From contig CAJYPV010000004.1 in assembly GCA_913776825.1 (NCBI GenBank), positions 62,001 through 126,000 on the forward strand: a stretch of 64,000 nt of DNA. The letters are read 5' to 3'. The DNA is from Burkholderiaceae bacterium (lineage in GTDB: Bacteria; Pseudomonadota; Gammaproteobacteria; Burkholderiales; Burkholderiaceae_C). Below the pieces are notes generated by a model. It saw only the letters and a program-made list of their open reading frames with translations. It made no database searches and was not told the origin of the DNA. Below are positions 58,405-64,000 of this stretch, piece by piece. Every line of letters begins with the position of its first letter. The first letter of the stretch is position 1. The translations under genes and the position numbers were made by a program.

Positions 58405-59586
58405 ATGTCGCCGTTCACCACCCTGCCCCTTGCGCGGCCCGATCTCATCAGCGACTCGGTCCCGCCGCCGTTGCCGGAACAGCCGCCGGTGGGGCATCCG
58501 ACGCCGATGGTCCTGTTGCATGCGCAGTTGACCGCGCAACGCGGTCCGGTGGCAGATCTGCGGACCATTTCCGCCGATGCCCTGAGGGATGTTTCCGACG
58601 ATGAGCTGAGCATCTTCTCCATCGCGCCGCACACGACCCACCTGCTGTTGCCGCCGCGCTGTCCGGTTCGGGTGATCGACCATCTGCTGTCGCGCATGCC
58701 GCATCTGGAGGCACTGAGCGCACCGGACCAGCGGCCCGACGATCGTGTGCTCGATCTGCGGCCGGCGCATCGCCTGCGGCTGTTTCACACCACCTTCGGC
58801 AGCGCGCTGCCGTTTACCGGCGATGTGCCCATGCTGCTCACCTCACTCGCCGATCTGCCGGAGCCCGTGCCGCCAACGACGTCGACACATCGGGCCCATG
58901 CGGCGGAAGGTGGCCGGGTCCGCAGAGCCGATCGGGATCCGCACCGTGACATCGACCCGTCCTGGCCGCTGTCGCTGCTGCAACAGGTCGGTCATCCCGG
59001 GTGCCGGATCGTGCTGCCGCATGACGCGGACATCGAACTGCTGGATGCGAGGCTGCGCGCGATGATGGACCGCGTGGTCGCGGCGGTCCAGGCGCATCGG
59101 AAAAGTCCGGCGCTGCGGGGCGTCGCCCCGGCGGTCGCCCGCTGGAGCAACAACGACATGCATCATCTGCGGCGATCGCTGCTGGTGGTGCCGCATGAGT
59201 TGCTGCCGCCCCAAGCCGCGGATTTCGTCCAAGGCTGGTTGCGGAAGTTGGACCACGCCCTTGAGCACCTGCGCGTGGATCTGGGGCGCGGCGCGCTGCC
59301 GGAAATCCGCGACATGTTGAAGCTCCAGCGGAAACGGGCCAGTGAGCTGATGGCGGTGCAGCCGTGGCGCGAGCAGCCGGTCACCCTCCTCGAATCGCTG
59401 CTCGCCAGCCAGGTCGAGGAAGACGAGCCGCCCGAGCCGGCGCCGCGCACCGTGTTTTTCACACGGACCGCTGACGGGCAGCTGATTCCGCGCGCCACTG
59501 AATCCGAGCCCGTTCGCCGACATGCGCGGCTCGACGAGGTCGATCAGAGCGGCACTTCTGCTCAATCGCGCTGGAAAAGCGTGTAA
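58405..59586 (+). CDS. Hypothetical protein, no recognised family
   Basis: A 393-residue protein I do not recognise. It has no signal peptide or membrane helix. Residues about 55-110 read like one or two leucine-rich-repeat-style units (VSDDELSIFSIAP, THLLLPPRCP, HLLSRMPHLEAL). The C-terminal half is helical and Arg/Leu-rich (about 205-330), with a Pro/Glu-rich patch near 340. Third-position GC and length support coding. AAGGA lies 7 bases before the ATG. Single gene between icmF and a chemoreceptor, with no hint of pathway. A host-directed or structural role would be speculation. Confidence 0.65.
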   Translation: MSPFTTLPLARPDLISDSVPPPLPEQPPVGHPTPMVLLHAQLTAQRGPVADLRTISADALRDVSDDELSIFSIAPHTTHLLLPPRCPVRVIDHLLSRMPHLEALSAPDQRPDDRVLDLRPAHRLRLFHTTFGSALPFTGDVPMLLTSLADLPEPVPPTTSTHRAHAAEGGRVRRADRDPHRDIDPSWPLSLLQQVGHPGCRIVLPHDADIELLDARLRAMMDRVVAAVQAHRKSPALRGVAPAVARWSNNDMHHLRRSLLVVPHELLPPQAADFVQGWLRKLDHALEHLRVDLGRGALPEIRDMLKLQRKRASELMAVQPWREQPVTLLESLLASQVEEDEPPEPAPRTVFFTRTADGQLIPRATESEPVRRHARLDEVDQSGTSAQSRWKSV

Positions 59587-59672
59587 CGACGGGCCTTGGC
59601 GGCTGTTGGCCGTCTTGTTGGGCGAAATCGCGACTCCCATAATCGACCGACACAACGTTGTTGGGGGTCGCG

Positions 59673-61220
59673 ATGGTCCAGACACTGAACCGGATGAAGA
59701 TCACGACGCTGCTGCAGCTGGGCTTCGCGGCCGTGCTGCTGATGGCGGCGCTCATGACGGGCGTGGGCGTCTACAAGCTGCGCGAAATGGTGCGGCTCAG
59801 CGACGAACTCACCGTGCAGGAACAACGCCGACTGATGGCCACCGAATGGTTCGGCGCCACCGAGTTGAATCTCACCCGCGTCATGGCGCTGGCCAAGTCC
59901 GGCGGGCAGGCGGATCTCACCGCGTTCATGACGCCGTTGATGACGCAGACCACCGATCGCATCAACAAGATGCAAGAGGCGCTCGACAAGTCCATCACCG
60001 ACAAGGAACAGCGTGAGCAACTGCCGGTCGTGGCCGAAGCGCGCCAGCGCTATGTGACGCTGCGCAAGGGCGTGATGGACACCATCAAGCGCGATCCGGT
60101 GGCGGGCGCACAGCAGGTGGACCAGACGCTGGCGCCGGCGGCGGCAGCGTACCTTGCCTCCGTGCGCAAGCTGGTGGACCTGATTGCGGAAGACGCCGAT
60201 GCCTTTGCGGTGGCGCAGCGCGGTCAGGCCTCTCAGGCTGCGGCCACGATGCTGATCCTGACCGGGCTGGCGATTGCGCTGGGCGCCGTGATCGCGTGGC
60301 GCATCACGGGCTCGGTCCGGGCACCGATGGTGCAGGAGGGCGAGGTGGCGAAGACGATTGCCAGCGGCGATCTGAGCCGGGACATCCGGGTGGAGCGCAG
60401 CGATGAGATCGGCGTGTTGCTGCAGCAGCTCAGCCTGATGCAGGACTCGTTGCGCCGGATGGTGAGCCAGGTCCGCGAGGGCACGGAAACCATCAATGTG
60501 GCCACGCAGGAGATCGCCACCGGCAATCACGACCTCTCGGCGCGGACCGAGGCCACCGCGTCCAACCTTCAGCAGACGGCGTCCTCGATGGAGGAGCTGA
60601 CCGGCACGGTGGCGCACACGGCCACGTCGGCGCAGCAGGCCAACGACCTGGTCAGTGCCACGCGGGAATCGGCCTCCAAGGGCGGCGTGGTGGTGAGCGA
60701 GGTGGTGGCGGTGATGCAGGAGATCGAGCACAGCTCGAAGCGGATCAACGACATCATCGGTGTCATCGATGGCATCGCTTTCCAGACCAACATCCTGGCC
60801 TTGAACGCGGCGGTGGAAGCCGCTCGCGCCGGTGAGCAGGGTCGCGGCTTCGCGGTGGTCGCGGGTGAAGTGCGCGCGCTGGCGCAGCGCAGCGCGTCGG
60901 CCGCTCGCGAGATCAAGACGCTGATTGGCGACAACGTCACGCGGGTCGAGTCCGGCACGCGGCTGGTGCGGGATGCAGGCGAGACCATGGGCGAGATCGT
61001 CCAGGGCGTTCGACGCGTGGCCGACATCGTCGGCGAAATTGCGACCGCCGCCTCGGAACAGAACGATGGCATCGGGCAGGTGAATGTGGCGGTTCAGCGG
61101 CTCGATGAAATGACGCAGCAGAACGCGGCACTGGTCGAGGAATCCGCTGCGGCGGCCGGCTCGTTGCGGACGCAGGCCGAGAGCCTGAATCAGCTGGTGA
61201 GCACCTTCCGATTGGCGTGA
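59673..61220 (+). CDS. Methyl-accepting chemotaxis protein
   Basis: A 515-residue chemoreceptor. Transmembrane helix 1 lies near residues 10-32, a four-helix-bundle sensor near 35-180, helix 2 near 188-210 ([21 protein letters not shown]), then a HAMP domain and the signalling domain with the conserved tip [16 protein letters not shown] and Gln/Glu methylation sites on either side. It ends LVSTFRLA with no CheR-docking pentapeptide, unlike the receptor at 39923. Start 59673 is ATG; a Met 7 codons on is also possible. Ligand unknown. Confidence 0.94.
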   Translation: MVQTLNRMKITTLLQLGFAAVLLMAALMTGVGVYKLREMVRLSDELTVQEQRRLMATEWFGATELNLTRVMALAKSGGQADLTAFMTPLMTQTTDRINKMQEALDKSITDKEQREQLPVVAEARQRYVTLRKGVMDTIKRDPVAGAQQVDQTLAPAAAAYLASVRKLVDLIAEDADAFAVAQRGQASQAAATMLILTGLAIALGAVIAWRITGSVRAPMVQEGEVAKTIASGDLSRDIRVERSDEIGVLLQQLSLMQDSLRRMVSQVREGTETINVATQEIATGNHDLSARTEATASNLQQTASSMEELTGTVAHTATSAQQANDLVSATRESASKGGVVVSEVVAVMQEIEHSSKRINDIIGVIDGIAFQTNILALNAAVEAARAGEQGRGFAVVAGEVRALAQRSASAAREIKTLIGDNVTRVESGTRLVRDAGETMGEIVQGVRRVADIVGEIATAASEQNDGIGQVNVAVQRLDEMTQQNAALVEESAAAAGSLRTQAESLNQLVSTFRLA

Positions 61221-61310
61221 CGCTGCGTTGAGGTCATCGCGGTTGCGCGGTGTGGGCGGCGGCGGCTCTGGTGCGGGGGGTCGTTGTGCGGTCGACCGAG
61301 CGCGGCCGGC

Positions 61311-61383
61311 CAAGCCCGTGGCCCGCTTCGCTCAGGCGCTCCGCATTCGCTTCGCGAGCCACGGGCTTGACCGTCCCGATGCA
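61311..61383. repeat. Palindromic repeat B, copy 1
   Basis: A 73-bp unit: CAAGCCCGTGGC (61311-61322) pairs with GCCACGGGCTTG (61358-61369) around a loop rich in CGCTTCGCTC-like sequence; the unit continues with ACCGTCCCGATGCA. A copy of the same length at 62972-63044 differs at only a few positions. Both copies are in the same orientation. Confidence 0.88.
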
Positions 61384-61420
61384 CCGAGCCCTATGCCGTG
61401 AAGACGGTGGCTGCGCGTCA

Positions 61421-61445
61421 TGTCATGTCATGTCATCTCATGTCA
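61421..61445. repeat. TGTCA pentanucleotide repeat
   Basis: Five units of TGTCA, one degenerate as TCTCA, with imperfect units either side. A simple-sequence tract between repeats B and A downstream of the antiporter gene. No coding or regulatory role is evident. Confidence 0.75.
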
Positions 61446-61461
61446 TGCCACTCGAAGTCCG

Positions 61462-61584
61462 AGGCCCGATCCGCTCGGTGATTCGAGCGTGAGGGGCCGC
61501 CCCGCCTGGGAGTGAATGTGAAACGCCTGAACGGACAGGCGGGGCGGCTCCTCACGCTCACGCGCCATTCGTGGCACCGAGCGG
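61462..61584. repeat. Palindromic repeat A, copy 1
   Basis: A 123-bp unit that folds into one long hairpin: outer CCGCTCGGTG (61471-61480) with CACCGAGCGG (61575-61584), then a continuous 24-bp stem 61485-61508 with 61536-61559, and a 27-base loop. The second copy at 62842-62964 is 95 percent identical. The T-A pair at 61490/61554 is C-G in copy 2. Confidence 0.92.
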
Positions 61585-61605
61585 CAACGCCCCGACCCGT
61601 CGCGA

Positions 61606-62718
61606 TCAGGGGACGATCGCCAGGAACAGGAACACCACGAAGACCACCATGTGCACCGCACCCTGCAGCACGGTCGCCCGGCCGCCGGCCAGGGTGAGAC
61701 CGCCCACGATGAAGGTGAGGAACAGCAACACCATGCTCACCGGCGACAGGCCCAACACCAGCGAGTGCGGGAACAGCGGCGACAGCACGGCCACCGTCGG
61801 GATGGTCAGGCCGATGCTGGCGAGCCCCGATCCCAGCGCCAGGTTCAGGCTGGTTTGAAGTCGGTTGTGCAACGCCGCACGGACCGCCGCGAGCGTCTCC
61901 GGCAGCAGCACCAGCAACGCCACGATCACGCCCACCAACGAGGGCGGAGCGCCGATCGCATGCACGCCGCGCTCGATCGTCGGAGCCAGCAGTTTGGCCA
62001 GGCCCACGACCCCGACCAGGCAGCCCAGCAGCAGCATCACGCTCACTCCGGCCACGCGCCAGCTGGGTGGGTCGGCGTGGATGTCCTGATCGTCCAGGCC
62101 GGCCACCGGCAGGAAGTAGTCGCGATGCCGAACCGCCTGCACGAACACGAAGGCGCCATAAAGCACCAGCGACACCACGCCGGCGAAAAGCAGTTGGGAA
62201 CGGGAGAAGGTCGGTCCGGCCGAGCTGGTCGTGAAGGTCGGCAGGACCAGCGTCAGGACGGACAAGGCCGCCAGCACCGCGAGCGTCGGACTGGTGCCTT
62301 CGACGCGAAACGCCAGCACCTGATGGCGCAAGCCGCCCACCAGGATGCACAGACCCAGCACCCCGTTGCAGACGATCATGATCGCGGAGAACACCGTGTC
62401 TCTCGCGAGCGTGTTGGTGGCCTCGCCACCGGCCAGCATCAGTGACACGATCAGCGCCACTTCGATGATGGTCACGGCCACCGCCAGCACCAGCGATCCA
62501 TACGGTTCGCCGACGCGGTGGGCCACCACTTCCGCATGGTGGACCGCCGCCAGCACGGCGGCGATCAGCAAGGCGCTGACCAGCGACAGCACCAGCGCAC
62601 CACTGCCATCTGCCAGACCCAACAGCGCGCCAATCGCCGCGACCGGCGCAATCAGCGTCCACAAGGGCAAGGCCGCCGGCAGGCGGAAGGACATCGAGCG
62701 TGAGTTCTTGGCTTGCAT
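61606..62718 (-). CDS. Calcium/cation:proton antiporter, ChaA/CaxA type
   Basis: A 370-residue inner-membrane antiporter with about eleven hydrophobic segments. The two alpha-repeats carry GEPYGSLVLAVAVTIIEVAL (about 70-89) and LLVLLPETLAAVRAAL (about 262-277), whose glutamates bind the cation. Similar to E. coli ChaA, which exports Ca, Na or K in exchange for protons. A DQDIHADPP acidic loop lies in the middle. Start 62718 or 62730; neither has a clear ribosome-binding site. The gene is bracketed by palindromic repeats, B and A after it and A and B before it. Confidence 0.92.
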   Translation of the reverse strand: MQAKNSRSMSFRLPAALPLWTLIAPVAAIGALLGLADGSGALVLSLVSALLIAAVLAAVHHAEVVAHRVGEPYGSLVLAVAVTIIEVALIVSLMLAGGEATNTLARDTVFSAIMIVCNGVLGLCILVGGLRHQVLAFRVEGTSPTLAVLAALSVLTLVLPTFTTSSAGPTFSRSQLLFAGVVSLVLYGAFVFVQAVRHRDYFLPVAGLDDQDIHADPPSWRVAGVSVMLLLGCLVGVVGLAKLLAPTIERGVHAIGAPPSLVGVIVALLVLLPETLAAVRAALHNRLQTSLNLALGSGLASIGLTIPTVAVLSPLFPHSLVLGLSPVSMVLLFLTFIVGGLTLAGGRATVLQGAVHMVVFVVFLFLAIVP

Positions 62719-62817
62719 GAGACCAAGCATAGACGACGGGTCTCGGCATCACGGTCCAAGCGCATCGAGGCTCGCCCGACCGCCCTGCACGCGAGGCCGT
62801 TCAACACGCTGTTCCGG

Positions 62818-62834
62818 TCCGCTCGGTGATTCGA
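62818..62834. repeat. Fragment of palindromic repeat A
   Basis: TCCGCTCGGTGATTCGA repeats the outer left arm of repeat A just before full copy 2. It is a partial third copy, suggesting local duplication or insertion of one element next to another. Confidence 0.75.
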
Positions 62835-62841
62835 CGCCCCA

Positions 62842-62964
62842 AGGCCCGATCCACTCGGTGATTCGAGCGCGAGGGGCCGCCCCGCCTGGGAGTGAATGTG
62901 AAACGCCTGAACGGACAGGCGGGGCGGTCCCTCGCGCTCACGCGCCATTCGTGACACCGAGCGG
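62842..62964. repeat. Palindromic repeat A, copy 2
   Basis: Same length and orientation as copy 1 at 61462-61584, with six differences. Stem position 62870/62934 is C-G against T-A in copy 1, a compensatory pair. Two other stem changes (62928 and 62929) exchange G-C and G-U pairs. One outer-stem change (62853) and one internal-loop change (62954) are not compensated. Confidence 0.92.
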
Positions 62965-62971
62965 GGACGGT

Positions 62972-63044
62972 CAAGCCCGCGGCCCGCTTCGCTCAGGCGC
63001 TCCGCATTCGCTCCGCGGGCCACGGGCTTGACCGTCCCGATGCA
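62972..63044. repeat. Palindromic repeat B, copy 2
   Basis: Second 73-bp copy of repeat B. With flanking bases it forms a 16-bp perfect stem: GGGACGGTCAAGCCCG (62964-62979) with CGGGCTTGACCGTCCC (63023-63038). It directly abuts repeat A copy 2, sharing one base. The rest of the 357-bp gap between the antiporter and GGDEF genes holds nothing else I can name. Confidence 0.88.
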
Positions 63045-63087
63045 AGGAGGTTCCGCAAGCCGAAGGCCGCAGCGCCCGCACCTGCCA

Positions 63088-64000
63088 TCAACAAGCCGCC
63101 CCACGCCGCACACCCGCCACCGGCTGCATCGGCCCGTCATAGATGTGCACCCGGTTCCGCCCGCCATCCTTGGCACAGTAGAGCGCGCGATCGGCGAGGC
63201 TGAAGAGCAGTTCGGCGGTCATCGCCGTGTCGGGCTGCGCCACCGAGATCCCCGCCGAGACGGTCAATCCGAATGGCCGCCCCTCCTCGTCCGAGAGCAC
63301 CAGCGCCGCGACCGCCACCCGGATCTGCTCGACCAGTTGACGAGCCCCCGCCGCATCGGTCGCCGGCAGCACCAGACCGAATTCCTCGCCGCCCCAGCGC
63401 CCCACCACATCGGACGCCCGCAAGCGCAAGCGGACTTCCTGGGCGAACGCCCGCAGCGCGGCATCGCCGGCGCGGTGGCCGTGGCCGTCGTTGACATCCT
63501 TGAAGTGATCGAGATCCAGCAGCACGAAAGCCACCGGCGTGTGCTCCCGCCGGCCGCGCTCCAGCTCGTGACGCAGCAAGGCATCGGCGGTGCCGCGGTT
63601 CAGGCAGCCGGTCAGCGCATCGGTGCAGGCCATGTCTTCCATGCGGCGGGCGATCCGCTCGAAGTTGGCCAGCACGAAGCCAAAGCCGGCGCCGATGAGG
63701 CAGATGAAGCTGAAGAGGAAGGTCAGCCCCTGGCCCAGGCTGCTTTGCATGATGTCGAGGTACTCGCCCGGATTGAGCATCGCGTGGACCGAGCGCAGCA
63801 TCAGGCTCGCCGCCGCCGCCACCAGCGTCAAGCCGACCGAGCGCAACGACGCTTCCTCGCGCCAGCCCTTGCCCAGCAGCACGATGATGGCCGGCATCAG
63901 CAAGGCCGCAAACACCAGCGAGATCGCGCTCGTGCGCAGCGCCAGCGGCCAGCTCAGCATCCAGGCCGTCATCGCCCAGGCCACACCCGGCGCGAACCAC
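63088..64000 (-). CDS. GGDEF-domain diguanylate cyclase, 5' end cut by the window edge
   Basis: The frame is open through the right edge, so the N-terminus is missing. At least 304 residues are visible: several transmembrane helices (LALRTSAISLVFAALLMPAIIVLLG, and others to about residue 115 of the visible part), then a GGDEF domain of about 165 residues. The active-site motif is GGEEF, and the inhibitory I-site RASD lies five residues before it, so it should make cyclic di-GMP under product inhibition. DLDHFKDVNDGHGHRAGD is the metal/GTP-binding region. Signal sensed by the membrane part is unknown. Confidence 0.93.
   Translation of the reverse strand, partial: WFAPGVAWAMTAWMLSWPLALRTSAISLVFAALLMPAIIVLLGKGWREEASLRSVGLTLVAAAASLMLRSVHAMLNPGEYLDIMQSSLGQGLTFLFSFICLIGAGFGFVLANFERIARRMEDMACTDALTGCLNRGTADALLRHELERGRREHTPVAFVLLDLDHFKDVNDGHGHRAGDAALRAFAQEVRLRLRASDVVGRWGGEEFGLVLPATDAAGARQLVEQIRVAVAALVLSDEEGRPFGLTVSAGISVAQPDTAMTAELLFSLADRALYCAKDGGRNRVHIYDGPMQPVAGVRRGAAC

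Noticed and set aside
61443-61661. Short frames reading through repeat A on the minus strand, with a nearly identical one at repeat A copy 2
   Set aside because: Their similarity is due to the repeated DNA; the sequence is explained by the palindrome and there is no sign of translation.

Overview
The window looks like a chromosomal segment of a GC-rich betaproteobacterium of the order Burkholderiales, most plausibly near Roseateles, Mitsuaria, Rubrivivax or Leptothrix. The reasons are the gene order corC-lnt-glyQ-glyS-gmhB-plsC, the fused ThiDE, a DksA with a one-cysteine finger, a fused isobutyryl-CoA mutase, a PEP-CTERM protein and the sustained high GC. This is inference from gene content; no taxonomic search was run. 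I found no prophage, CRISPR array, rRNA gene, tRNA gene or intact insertion sequence.

Layout, left to right. At 0-3.5 kb a truncated pirin gene and azoR lie divergent from a LysR regulator, with a perfect dyad between them, followed by a TonB-like protein. At 3.8-10.5 kb is a complete thiamin operon (thiC-thiO-thiS-thiG, then thiDE) under a TPP riboswitch, with a hairpin that covers the thiC ribosome-binding site. At 10.5-21.4 kb are a secreted alkaline phosphatase, a lipoprotein, a methyltransferase, a PspC protein, an esterase, a large S9 peptidase, a lower-GC patch carrying a truncated CobW GTPase, and speD. At 21.4-23 kb a LiuR-like MerR regulator and a metallo-hydrolase share a 45-bp divergent spacer. 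At 23.5-31.8 kb is a minus-strand block: corC, lnt, glyQ, glyS, a gmhB homologue lacking two key aspartates, plsC and a YgjP-type protease. At 32-39.8 kb are a CobW GTPase, dksA, a STAS protein, hslVU, an RlaP-type nucleotidyltransferase and coaX.

At 39.9-41.8 kb is a chemoreceptor ending in a CheR-docking pentapeptide. At 41.9-53.3 kb is a minus-strand nitrate assimilation operon: nasT, then nrtA-nrtB-nrtD-nirB-nirD-nasA-cobA. Together these import nitrate, reduce it to nitrite and ammonium, and supply the siroheme precursor. The nasT-nrtA gap holds the best regulatory structure in the window: a sigma-54 promoter, two hexaloop hairpins of the ANTAR-target type, and an intrinsic terminator that shares sequence with the second hairpin. 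NasT, encoded just upstream, is an ANTAR protein.

At 53.4-64 kb are a PEP-CTERM protein, icmF (preceded by a 16-bp palindrome nearly identical to the one beside the MerR gene 33 kb away), an unrecognised protein, a second chemoreceptor, a ChaA-type antiporter and a partial GGDEF protein. The antiporter gene is flanked by two families of long palindromic repeats, each present twice. One family shows a compensatory base change between its copies, which points to selection on a folded form.
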